From Muricea muricata (lineage: Eukaryota > Cnidaria > Anthozoa > Malacalcyonacea > Plexauridae): a stretch of DNA of 64,000 nucleotides. This document shows positions 1 to 11,596 of the stretch, in pieces. The stretch lies in NCBI GenBank assembly GCA_963855995.1, contig OY979726.1, positions 8,222,701 through 8,286,700 of the forward strand, in the 5' to 3' direction. The translations under genes were made by a program, and so were the position numbers. Position 1 is the first letter of the stretch, and each line of letters opens with the position of its first letter. Under the pieces are notes generated by a model. The model searched no databases, was not told the origin of the DNA, and saw only the letters and a list, made by a program, of their open reading frames with translations.

Positions 1-178
1 TGCTATTTTGCTGATGTCGATAGTTTGAGCGCCGAAAACGTGATTGCGGACTTGCTAAGTTCTCCAATTTCTATTTAGAAGCTGTCTTTTAGGTCCGCGC
101 TTGCAATATATCATTGGGCTCAACTCGTTCATTTTAGCACTCAAAAATTCATTTTAAGCTCTAAAACGTCGCAGTGAT

Positions 179-235
179 CGATTTGAGACGGATATTTTTA
201 GTTGGCAGTCCGAGCATGTTTTTACGCTCAAATCG
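179..235. repeat. Satellite dyad CGATTTGAG/CTCAAATCG (representative)
   Basis: CGATTTGAG (179-187) is the exact inverse of CTCAAATCG (227-235), 39 bp apart. It is present in most monomers. Variants that change one arm (for example CTTAAATCG, CAATTTGAG, GATTTCAG) exist in several HOR members, so it is not strictly maintained. Confidence 0.75.
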
Positions 236-295
236 CTTCCAGAATGCCTAAAACGCGATTTTGATGATTGTAAGAACGTTTCTTTTCAGTCTCAA

Positions 296-327
296 AGCAT
301 GTTGTAGGTTTCTAATTTCAACATGCT
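296..327. repeat. Satellite hairpin (representative), recurs in most monomers
   Basis: AGCATGTTG (296-304) and CAACATGCT (319-327) form a perfect 9-bp stem with a 14-nt loop. In monomers with TCAATGCATGTTG the stem is 8 bp. In the ACATGTTTTTTTCTG class both arms are altered (GCATGCTG, CAACATGTT) and the stem is lost or weak. Confidence 0.8.
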
Positions 328-646
328 ATTTTACTGATGTCGATAGTTTGAGCGCCGAAAACGTGATTGTTGACTTGCTAAGTTCTCCAATTTCGATTTA
401 GAAGCTGTCTTTTAGGTCCGCGATTGCAATATATCATTGGGCTCAACTCGTTCATTTTAGCACTCAAAACATCATTTTAAGCTCTAAAACGTCGCCGTGA
501 TCGATTTGAGACGGATATTTTTAGTTGGCAGTCCGAGCATGTTTTTACGCTCAAATCGCTTCCAGAACGCCTAAAACGCGATTTTGATGATTGTAAGAAC
601 GTTTCTTTTCAGTCTCAAAGCATGTTGTAGGTTTCTCATTTCAACA

Positions 647-969
647 TGCTATTTTGCTGATGTCGATAGTTTGAGCGCCGAAAACGTGATTGCGGACTTG
701 CTAAGTTCTCCAATTTCGATTTAGAAGCTGTCTTTTAGGTCCGCGATTGCAATATATCATTGGGCTCAACTTGTTCATTTTAGCACTCAAAACATCATTT
801 TAAGCTCTAAAACGTCGCCGTGATCGATTTGAGACGGCAATTTTTAGTTGGCAGTCCGAGCATGTTTTTACGCTCAAATCGCTTCCAGAACGCCTAAAAC
901 GCGATTTTGATGATTGTAAGAACATTTCTTTTCAGTCTCAAAGCATGTTGTAGGTTTCTCATTTCAACA
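647..969 (+). repeat. Representative 323-bp satellite monomer
   Basis: A clean example of the basic unit. It contains about 20 CpGs by hand count. It has three A-rich boxes of the form (T/G)AAAACG followed by a GATT-like stretch, a 9-bp dyad CGATTTGAG...CTCAAATCG, and near its right edge a hairpin AGCATGTTG...CAACATGCT that runs across the boundary chosen here. That boundary is arbitrary, because a tandem repeat has no intrinsic start. I do not recognise it as any named satellite family. Confidence 0.9.
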
Positions 970-3900
970 TGCTATTTTGCTGATGTCGATAGTTTGAGCG
1001 CCGAAAACGTGATTGCGGACTTGCTAAGTTCTCCAATTTCGATTTAGAAACTGTCTTTTAGGTCCGCGATTGCAATATATCATTGGGCTCAACTCGTTCA
1101 TTTTAGCACTCAAAACATCATTTTAAGCTCTAAAACGTCGCCGTGATCGATTTGAGACGGCAATTTTTAGTTGGCAGTCCGAGCATGTTTTTACGCTCAA
1201 ATCGCTTCCAGAACGCCTAAAACGCGATTTTGATGATTGTAAGAGCGTTTCTTTTCAGTGTCAATGCATGTTGTAGGTTTCTCATTTCAACATTCTATTT
1301 ATCTGATGTCCATAGTTTGAGCGGCGAAAACGTGATTGCGGACTTGCTAAGTTCTCCAATTTCGATTTAGAAGCTGTCTTTCAGGTCCGCGATTGCAATA
1401 TATCATTGGGCTCAACTCGTTCATTTTAGCACTCAAAACATCATTTTAAGCTCTAAAACGTCGCCGTGATCGATTTGAGACGGCAGTTTTTAGTTGGCAG
1501 TCCGAGCATGTTTTTACGTTCAAATCGCTTCCAAAACGCCTAAAACGCGATTTTGATGATTGTAAGAGCGTTTCTTTTCAGTGTCAATGCATGTTGTAGG
1601 TTTCTCATTTCAACATGCTATTTTGCTGATGTCGATAGTTTGAGCGCAGAAAACATGATTGCGGACATGCTAAGTTCTTCAATTTCGATTTAGAAGCTAT
1701 CTTTTAGGTACGCGATTGCAATATATTATTCTGCTCAACTCGTTCATTTTAGCACTCAAAATATCATTTTAAGCTATAAAACGTTGCCGCGATCGATTTG
1801 AGACGGCAATTTTTAGTTGGCAGTCCGAGCATGTTTTTACTCTCAAATCGCTTCCAGAACGCCTAAAACGCGATTTTGATGATTGTAAGAGCGTTTCTTT
1901 TCAGTGTAATGCATGTTGTAGGTTTCTCATTTCAACATGCTATTTTGCTGATGTCGATAGTTTGAGCGCCGAAAACGTGATTGCGGACTTGCTAAGTTCT
2001 CCAATTTCGATTTAGAAGCTGTCTTTTAGATACGCGATTGCAATATATCATTGTGCTCAACTCGTTCTTTTTAGCACTCAAAACATCATTTTAAGCTCTA
2101 AAACGTCGCCGTGATCGATTTGAGACGGATATTTTTAGTTTGCAGTCTGAGCATGTTTTTACGCTCAAGTCGCTTCGAGAACGCCTAAAACGGGATTTTG
2201 ATGATTGTAAGAACGTTTCTTTTCAGTCTCAAAGCATGTTGTAAGTTTCTCATTTCAACATGCTATTTTGCTGATGTCGATAGTTTGAGCGCTGAAAACG
2301 TGATTGCGGACTTGCTAAGTTCTCTAATTTCGATTTAGAAGCTGTCTTTTAGGTCCGCGATTGCAATACATCATTGGGCTCAACTCGTTCATTTTAGCAC
2401 TCAAAACATCATTTTAAGCTCTAAAACGTCGCCGTGATCGATTTGAGACGGCAATTTTTAGTTGGAAGTCCGAGCATGTTTTTACGCTCAAATCGCTTCC
2501 AGAACGCCTAAAACGCAATTTTGATGATTGTAAGAGCGTTTCTTTTCAGTGTCAATGCATGTTGTAGGTTTCTCATTTCAACATTCTATTTATCTGATGT
2601 CGATAGTTTGAGTGCCAAAAACGTGATTGCGGACTTGCTAAGTTCTCCAATTTCGATTTAGAAGCTGTCTTTTAGGTCCGCGATTGCAATATATCATTGG
2701 GCTCAACTCGTTCATTTTAGCACTCAAAACATCATTTTAAGCTCTAAAACGTCGCCGTGATCGATTTGAGACGGCAATTTTTAGTTGGCAGTCCGAGCAT
2801 GTTTTTACGCTCAAATCGCTTCCAGAACGCCTAAAACGCGATTTTGATGATTGTAAGAGCGTTTCTTGTCAGTCTCAATGCATGCTGTAGGTTTCTTATT
2901 TCAACATGTTTTTTTCTGATGTCGATAGTTTGAGCGCCGAAAACATGATTGCGGACTTCCTATAAGTTCTCCAATTTAAATATAGAAGCTGTCTTTTAGG
3001 TACGCGATTGCAATATATCATTGTGCCCAACTCGTTCTTTTTAGCACTCAAAAACTCATTTTAAGCTCTAAAACGTCGCCGTGATCAATTTGAGACGGAT
3101 ATTTTTAGTTGGCAGTCTGAGCATGTTTTTACGCTCAAATCGCTTCCACAACGCCTAAAACGCGATTTTGATGATTGTAAGAACGTTTCTTTTAAGTCTC
3201 AAAGCATGCTGTAAGTTTCTCATTTCAACATGCTATTTTGCTGATGTCGATAGTTTGACCGCCGAAAACATGATAAGCCTTGCTAAGTTCTAGAATTTCG
3301 ATTTAGAAGCTGTCTTTTAGGTCTGCGATTGCAATATCTCATTGGGCTCAACTCGTTCACTTTAGCACTCAAAACATCATTTTAAGCCCTAAAACGTCGC
3401 CGTGATCGATTTGAGTCGGAAATTTTTAGTTGGCAGTCTGAGTATGTTTTTACGCTCAAATCGCTTCCAGATCGCTTAAAACGCGATTTTGATGATTGTA
3501 AAAGCGTTTCTTTTCATTCTCAAAGCATGTTGTAGGTTTCTAATTTCAACATGCTATTTTGCTGATGTCGATAGTTTGAGCGCCGAAAACATGATTGCGG
3601 ACTTCCTATAAGTTCTCCAATTTCGATTTAGAAGCTGTCTTTTAGGACCGCGATTGCCAAAATATCATTGTGCTCAAGTCGTTCTTTTTAGCACTCAAAA
3701 CATCATTTTAAGCTCTAAAACGTCGCCGTGATCTATTTGAGACGGCAATTTTTAGTTGGCAGTCTGAGCATGTTTTTACGCTCAAATCGCTTCCAGAACG
3801 CCTAAAACGTGATTTTGATGATTGTAAGAGCGTATCTTTTCAGTCTCAATGCATGTTGTAGGTTTCTTATTTCAACATTCTATTTTGTTGATGTCGATAG

Positions 3901-4419
3901 TTTAAGCGCCGAAAACATGATTGCGGACTTCCTATAAGTTCTCCAATTTCGATATAGAAGCTGTCTTTTAGGTCCGCGATTGCAATATATCATTGGGCTC
4001 AACTCGTTCACTTCAGCACTCAAAAACTCATTTTAAGCTCTAAAACGTTGCCGTGATCGATTTGAGAAGGCGATTTTTAGTTGGCAGTCTGAGCATGTTT
4101 TTACGCTGAAATCGCTTCCACAACGCCTAAAACGTGATTTTGATGATTGTAAGAGCGTTTCTTTTCAGTCTCAATGCATGTTGTAGGTTTCTTATTTCAA
4201 CATGCTATTTTGCTGATGTGGATAGTTTGAGCGCCGAAAACATGATTGCGGACTTCCTATAAGTTTTCCAATTTCGATATAGAAGCTGTCTTTTAGGTAC
4301 GCGATTGCAATAAATCATTGTGCTCAACTCGTTCTTTTTAGCACTCAAAACATCATTTTAAGCTCTAAAACGTCGCCGTGATCGATTTGAGACGGCAATT
4401 TTTAGTTGGCAGTCCGAGC

Positions 4420-7400
4420 ATGTTTTTACGCTCAAATCGCTTCCAGAACGCCTAAAACGCGATTTTGATGATTGTAAGAGCGTTTCTTTTCAGTCTCAAT
4501 GAATGTTGTAGGTTTCTCATTTCAACATGCTATTTTGCTGATGTCGGTAGTTTGAGCGCCGAAAACATGATTGCGGGCATGCTAAGTTCTCTAATTTCGA
4601 TTTAGAAGCTGTCTTTTAGGTACGCAATTGCAATATATTATTGTGCTCAACTCGTTCATTTTAGCACTCAAAACATCATTTTAAGCTCTAAAACGTCGCC
4701 GTGATCGATTTGAGACGGCAATTTTTAGTTGGCGGTCCTAGCAGGTTTTTACGCTCAAATCACTTCCAGAACGCCTAAAACGTGATTTTGATGATTGTAA
4801 GAGCGTTTCTTTTCATTCTCAAAGCATGTTGTAGGTTTCTAATTTCAACATGCTATTTTGCTGATGTCGATAGTTTGACCGCCGAAAACATGATCAGCCT
4901 TGCTAAGTTCTAGAATTTCGATTTAGAAGCTGTCTTTTAGGTCCGCGATTGCAATATATCATTGGGCTCAACTCGTTCATTTTAGCACTTAAAAACTCAT
5001 TTTAAGCTATAAAACGTCGCAGTGATAGATTTGAGAAGGCAATTTTTAGTTGGAAGTCTGAGCATGTTTTTACGCTCAAATCACTACCAGAACGCTTAAA
5101 ACGCCATTTTGATGATTGTAAGAGCGTTTCTTTTCATTCTCAATGCATGTTGTAGGTTTCTAATTTCAACATGCTATTTTGCTGATGTCGATAGTTTGAC
5201 CGCCGAAAACATGATCAGCCTTTCTAAGTTCTAGAATTTCGATTTAGAGGCTGTCTTTTAGGTCCGCGATTACAATATATCATTGGGCTCAACTCGTTCA
5301 CTTTAGCACTCAAAACATCATTTTAAGCTCTAAAACGTCGCCGTGATTGATTTCAGACGGCAATTTTTAGTTGGCAGTCTGAGTATGTTTTTACGCTCAA
5401 ATCGCTTCCAGATCGCCTAAAACGCGATTTTTATGATTGTAAGAGCGTTTCTTTTCAGTCTTAAAGCATGTTGTAGGTTTCTCATTTCAACATGCTATTT
5501 TGCTGATGTCGATAGTTTGAGCGCCGAAAACGTGATTGCGGACTTGCTAAGTTCTCCAAGTTCGATTTAGAAGCTGTCTTTTAGGTCCGCGATTGCAATA
5601 TATCATCGGGCTCAACTGGTATATTTTAGTACTCGAAACATCATTTTAAGCTCTAAAACGTCGCCGTGATCGATTTGCGACGGCAATTTTTAGTTGCCAG
5701 TCCGAGCATGTTTTTACGCTCAAATCGCTTCCAGAACGCCTAAAACGCGATTTTGATGATTGTAAGAGCGTTTCTTTTTAGTCTCAATGCGTGTTGTAGG
5801 TTTCTCATTTTAACATGCTATTTTGCTGATGTCGATAGTTTGAGCGCCGAAAACATGATTGCGGACATGCTAAGTTCTCCAATTTCGATTTAGAAGCTGT
5901 CTTTTAGGTACGCGATTGCAATATATCATTGTGCTAAACTCGTTCTTTTTAGCACTAAAACATCATTTTAAGCTCTAAAACGTCGCCGTGATCGATTTGA
6001 GACGGATATTTTTAGTTGGCAGTCTGAGCATGTTTTTACGCTTAAATCGCTTCCAGAACGCCTAAAACGCGATTTTGATGATATTAAGAACGTTTCTTTT
6101 CAGTCTCAAAGCATGTTGTAGGTTTCTCATTTCAACATGCTATTTTGCTGATGTCGATAGTTTGAGCGCCGAAAACGTGATTGCGGACTTGCTAAGTTCT
6201 CCAATTTCGATTTAGAAGCTGTCTTTTAGGTCCGCGATTGCAATATATTATTGTGCTCAACTCGTTCATTTTAGCACTAAAAACATCATTTTAAGCTCTA
6301 AAACGTCGCCGTGATCGATTTGAGACGGCAATTTTTACTTGGCAGTCCGAGCATGTTTTTACGCTCAAATCGCTTCCAGAACGCCTAAAACGCGATTTTG
6401 ATGATTGTAAGAGCGTTTCTTTTCAGTCTCAATGCATGCTGTAGGTTTCTTATTTCAACATGTTTTTTTCTGATGTCGATAGTTTGAGCGCCGAAAACAT
6501 GATTGCGGACTTCCTATAAGTTCTCCAATTTAAATATAGAAGCTGTCTTTTAGGTACGCGATTGCAATATATCATTGTGCTCAACTCGTTCTTTTTAGCA
6601 CTCAAAAACTCATTTTAAGCTCTAAAACGTCGCCGTGATCGATTTGAGACGGATATTTTTAGTTGGCAGTCTGAGCATGTTTTTACGCTCAAATCGCTTC
6701 CAGAACGCCTAAAACGCGATTTTGATGATTGTAAGAGCGTTTCTTTTCAGTCTCAATGAATGTTGTAGGTTTCTCATTTCAACATGCTATTTTGCTGATG
6801 TCGGTAGTTTGAGCGCCGAAAACATGATTGCGGGCATGCTAAGTTCTCTAATTTCGATTTAGAAGCTGTCTTTTAGGTACGCAATTGCAATATATTATTG
6901 TGCTCAACTCGTTCATTTTAGCACTCAAAACATCATTTTAAGCTCTAAAACGTCGCCGTGATCGATTTGAGACGGCAATTTTTAGTTGGCGGTCCTAGCA
7001 GGTTTTTACGCTCAAATCACTTCCAGAACGCCTAAAACGTGATTTTGATGATTGTAAGAGCGTTTCTTTTCATTCTCAAAGCATGTTGTAGGTTTCTAAT
7101 TTCAACATGCTATTTTGCTGATGTCGATAGTTTGACCGCCGAAAACATGATCAGGCTTGCTAAGTTCTAGAATTTCGATTTAGAAGCTGTCTTTTAGGTC
7201 CGCGATTGCAATATATCATTGGGCTCAACTCGTTCATTTTAGCACTTAAAAACTCATTTTAAGCTATAAAACGTCGCAGTGATAGATTTGAGAAGGCAAT
7301 TTTTAGTTGGAAGTCTGAGCATGTTTTTACGCTCAAATCACTACCAGAACGCTTAAAACGCCATTTTGATGATTGTAAGAGCGTTTCTTTTCATTCTCAA

Positions 7401-8276
7401 TGCATGTTGTAGGTTTCTAATTTCAACATGCTATTTTGCTGATGTCGATAGTTTGACCGCCGAAAACATGATCAGCCTTTCTAAGTTCTAGAATTTCGAT
7501 TTAGAGGCTGTCTTTTAGGTCCGCGATTACAATATATCATTGGGCTCAACTCGTTCACTTTAGCACTCAAAACATCATTTTAAGCTCTAAAACGTCGCCG
7601 TGATTGATTTCAGACGGCAATTTTTAGTTGGCAGTCTGAGTATGTTTTTACGCTCAAATCGCTTCCAGATCGCCTAAAACGCGATTTTTATGATTGTAAG
7701 AGCGTTTCTTTTCAGTCTTAAAGCATGTTGTAGGTTTCTCATTTCAACATGCTATTTTGCTGATGTCGATAGTTTGAGCGCCGAAAACGTGATTGCGGAC
7801 TTGCTAAGTTCTCCAAGTTCGATTTAGAAGCTGTCTTTTAGGTCCGCGATTGCAATATATCATCGGGCTCAACTGGTATATTTTAGTACTCGAAACATCA
7901 TTTTAAGCTCTAAAACGTCGCCGTGATCGATTTGCGACGGCAATTTTTAGTTGCCAGTCCGAGCATGTTTTTACGCTCAAATCGCTTCCAGAACGCCTAA
8001 AACGCGATTTTGATGATTGTAAGAGCGTTTCTTTTTAGTCTCAATGCGTGTTGTAGGTTTCTCATTTTAACATGCTATTTTGCTGATGTCGATAGTTTGA
8101 GCGCCGAAAACATGATTGCGGACATGCTAAGTTCTCCAATTTCGATTTAGAAGCTGTCTTTTAGGTACGCGATTGCAATATATCATTGTGCTAAACTCGT
8201 TCTTTTTAGCACTAAAACATCATTTTAAGCTCTAAAACGTCGCCGTGATCGATTTGAGACGGATATTTTTAGTTGG
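4420..8276 (+). repeat. Seven-monomer-period segment (2257 bp)
   Basis: The stretch 4420-6019 (five monomers) recurs at 6677-8276, an offset of 2257 bp or seven monomers. Private markers line up at this offset: TTGCGGGCAT (4571/6828), GATTTAGAGG (5241/7498), CGATTTGCGACGG (5671/7928) and GTGCTAAACT (5931/8188). The copies separate at about 6020/8277, where CTGAGCATG...CGCTTAAATCG is replaced by CCGAGCATG...CGCTCAAATCG. This is a local segmental duplication by unequal exchange (inference). No gene is present. Confidence 0.88.
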
Positions 8277-8691
8277 CAGTCCGAGCATGTTTTTACGCTC
8301 AAATCGCTTCCAGAATGCCTAAAACGCGATTTTGATGATTGTAAGAACGTTTCTTTTCAGTCTCAAAGCATGTTGTAGGTTTCTCATTTCAACATGCTAT
8401 TTTGCTGATGTCGATAGTTTGAGCGCCGAAAACGTGATTGCGGACTTGCTAAGTTCTCCAATTTCGATTTAGAAGCTGTCTTTTAGGTCCGCGATTGCAA
8501 TATATCATTGGGCTCAACTCGTTCATTTTAGCACTCAAAACATCGTTTTAAGCTCTAAAACGTCGCCGTGATCGATTTGAGACGGCAATTTTTACTTGGC
8601 AGTCCGAGCATGTTTTTACGCTCAAATCGCTTCCAGAACGCCTAAAACGCGATTTTGATGATTGTAAGAGCGTTTCTTTTCAGTCTCAATG
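8277..8691 (+). repeat. Satellite linking the 2257-bp and 1290-bp blocks
   Basis: One and a third ordinary monomers, including a unit with TTTTTACTTGGCAG in place of TTTTTAGTTGGCAG. That variant also marks one member of the following four-monomer HOR, so the HOR may start slightly to the left of the boundary used here. No gene is visible. Confidence 0.8.
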
Positions 8692-9981
8692 CATGCTGTA
8701 GGTTTCTTATTTCAACATGTTTTTTTCTGATGTCGATAGTTTGAGCGCCGAAAACATGATTGCGGACTTCCTATAAGTTCTCCAATTTAAATATAGAAGC
8801 TGTCTTTTAGGTACGCGATTGCAATATATCATTGTGCTCAACTCGTTCTTTTTAGCACTCAAAAACTCATTTTAAGCTCTAAAACGTCGCCGTGATCGAT
8901 TTGAGACGGATATTTTTAGTTGGCAGTCTGAGCATGTTTTTACGCTCAAATCGCTTCCAGAACGCCTAAAACGCGATTTTGATGATTGTAAGAACGTTTC
9001 TTTTAAGTCTCAAAGCATGTTGTAAGTTTCTCATTTCAACATGCTATTTTGCTGATGTCGATAGTTTGACCGCCGAAAACATGATCAGCCTTGCTAAGTT
9101 CTAGAATTTCGATTTAGAAGCTGTCTTTTAGGTCCGCGATTGCAATATCTCATTGGGCTCAACTCGTTCACTTTAGCACTCAAAACATCATTTTAAGCTC
9201 TAAAACGTCGCCGTGATTGATTTCAGACGGCAATTTTTAGTTGGCAGTCTGAGTATGTTTTTACGCTCAAATCGCTTCCAGATCGCCTAAAACGCGATTT
9301 TTATGATTGTAAGAGCGTTTCTTTTCAGTCTGAAAGCATGTTGTAGGTTTCTCATTTCAACATGCTATTTTGCTGATGTCGATAGTTTGAGCGCCGAAAA
9401 CATGATTGCGGACACGCTAAGTTCTCCAATTTCGATTTAGAAGCTGTCTTTTAGGTACGCGATTGCAATATATCATTGTGCTAAACTGGTTCTTTTTAGC
9501 ACTAAAACATCATTTTAAGCTCTAAAACGTCGCCGTGATCGATTTGAGACGGATATTTTTAGTTGGCAGTCTGAGCATGTTTTTACGCTTAAATCGCTTC
9601 CAGAACGCCTAAAACGCGATTTTGATGATATTAAGAACGTTTCTTTTCAGTCTCAAAGCATGTTGTAGGTTTCTCATTTCAACATGCTATTTTGCTGATG
9701 TCGATAGTTTGAGCGCCGAAAACGTGATTGCGGACTTGCTAAGTTCTCCAATTTCGATTTAGAAGCTGTCTTTTAGGTCCGCGATTGCAATATATCATTG
9801 GGCTCAACTCGTTCATTTTAGCACTCAAAACATCATTTTAAGCTCTAAAACGTCCCCGTGATCGATTTGAGACGGCAATTTTTACTTGGCAGTCCGAGCA
9901 TGTTTTTACGCTCAAATCGCTTCCAGAACGCCTAAAACGCGATTTTGATGATTGTAAGAGCGTTTCTTTTCAGTCTCAATG
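8692..9981 (+). repeat. 1290-bp HOR unit, copy 1
   Basis: Complete four-monomer unit measured from CATGCTGTAGG to the next CATGCTGTAGG. It has private changes such as GGACACGC near 9410 and CGTCCCCG at about 9852. Confidence 0.88.
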
Positions 9982-11596
9982 CATGCTGTAGGTTTCTTAT
10001 TTCAACATGTTTTTTTCTGATGTCGATAGTTTGAGCGCCGAAAACATGATTGCGGACTTCCTATAAGTTCTCCAATTTAAATATAGAAGCTGTCTTTTAG
10101 GTACGCGATTGCAATATATCATTGTGCTCAACTCGTTCTTTTTAGCACTCAAAAACTCATTTTAAGCTCTAAAACGTCGCCGTGATCGATTTGAGACGGA
10201 TATTTTTAGTTGGCAGTCTGAGCATGTTTTTACGCTCAAATCGCTTCCAGAACGCCTAAAACGCGATTTTGATGATTGTAAGAACGTTTCTTTTAAGTCT
10301 CAAAGCATGTTGTAAGTTTCTCATTTCAACATGCTATTTTGCTGATGTCGATAGTTTGACCGCCGAAAACATGATCAGCCTTGCTAAGTTCTAGAATTTC
10401 GATTTAGAAGCTGTCTTTTAGGTCCGCGATTGCAATATCTCATTGGGCTCAACTCGTTCACTTTAGCACTCAAAACATCATTTTAAGCTCTAAAACGTCG
10501 CCGTGATCGATTTGAGTCGGAAATTTTTAGTTGGCAGTCTGAGTATGTTTTTACGCTCAAATCGCTTCCAGATCGCTTAAAACGCGATTTCGATGATTGT
10601 AAAAGCGTTTCTTTTCATTCTCAAAGCATGTTGTAGGTTTCTAATTTCAACATGCTATTTTGCTGATGTCGATAGTTTGAGCGCCGAAAACATGATTGCG
10701 GACTTCCTATAAGTTCTCCAATTTCGATTTAGAAGCTGTCTTTTAGGTCCGCGATTGCAATATATCATCGGGCTCAACTGGTATATTTTAGTACTCGAAA
10801 CATCATTTTAAGCTCTAAAACGTCGCCGTGATCGATTTGCGACGGCAATTTTTAGTTGCCAGTCCGAGCATGTTTTTACGCTCAAATCGCTTCCAGAACG
10901 CCTAAAACGCGATTTTGATGATTGTAAGAGCGTTTCTTTTTAGTCTCAATGCGTGTTGTAGGTTTCTCATTTTAACATGCTATTTTGCTGATGTCGATAG
11001 TTTGAGCGCCGAAAACATGATTGCGGACATGCTAAGTTCTCCAATTTCGATTTAGAAGCTGTCTTTTAGGTACGCGATTGCAATATATCATTGTGCTAAA
11101 CTCGTTCTTTTTAGCACTAAAACATCATTTTAAGCTCTAAAACGTCGCCGTGATCGATTTGAGACGGATATTTTTAGTTGGCAGTCTGAGCATGTTTTTA
11201 CGCTTAAATCGCTTCCAGAACGCCTAAAACGCGATTTTGATGATATTAAGAACGTTTCTTTTCAGTCTCAAAGCATGTTGTAGGTTTCTCATTTCAACAT
11301 GCTATTTTGCTGATGTCGATAGTTTGAGCGCCGAAAACGTGATTGCGGACTTGCTAAGTTCTCCAATTTCGATTTAGAAGCTTTCTTTTAGGTCCGCGAT
11401 TGCAATATATCATTGGGCTCAACTCGTTCATTTTAGCACTAAAAACATCATTTTAAGCTCTAAAACGTCGCCGTTATCGATTTGAGACGGGAATTTTTAC
11501 TTGGCAGTCCGAGCATGTTTTTACGCTCAAATCGCTTCCAGAACGCCTAAAACGCGATTTTGATGATTGTAAGAGCGTTTCTTTTCAGTCTCAATG
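9982..11596 (+). repeat. 1615-bp five-monomer HOR unit with a chimeric monomer
   Basis: Same order as the 1290-bp unit plus one monomer at about 10.68-10.99 kb. The extra monomer begins as the CTTCCTATAAG type and continues as the GTATATTTTAGTACTCG type. The switch between two monomer types inside one 323-bp unit is the expected trace of out-of-register recombination or gene conversion. Confidence 0.88.

Larger units (their letters stand above)
1..4419 (+). repeat. 323-bp satellite array, diverged monomers
   Basis: About 13.7 head-to-tail monomers. The landmark tgctattttgctgatgtcga falls at 1, 324 (one base changed), 647, 970, 1293 (changed) and 1616, which gives a 323-bp period. Each monomer carries, in order, a TTGAGCGCCGAAAAC block, GATTTAGAAGCTGTCTTTTAG, AATATATCATT, CTCTAAAACGTCGCCGTGATCG, TTTTTAGTTGGCAGTC, CTCAAATCGCTTCCAGAACG and CTAAAACGCGATTTTGATG. 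Neighbours differ by scattered substitutions and small indels such as cttgctaag versus cttcctataag (+2). I see no regular higher-order period here, but pieces recur in a different order at 14.0-18.3 kb. There is no gene: 323 is not a multiple of 3 and stops occur in all frames. Confidence 0.95.

Noticed and set aside
67..83. CENP-B box candidate TTTCGATTTAGAAGCTG in each monomer
   Set aside because: TTCG and the following A match, but the essential CGGG is AGCT. On the other strand CGTTCTGGAAGCGATTT shares TGGAAGCG with the box but lacks two spacer bases. Neither is a true box.
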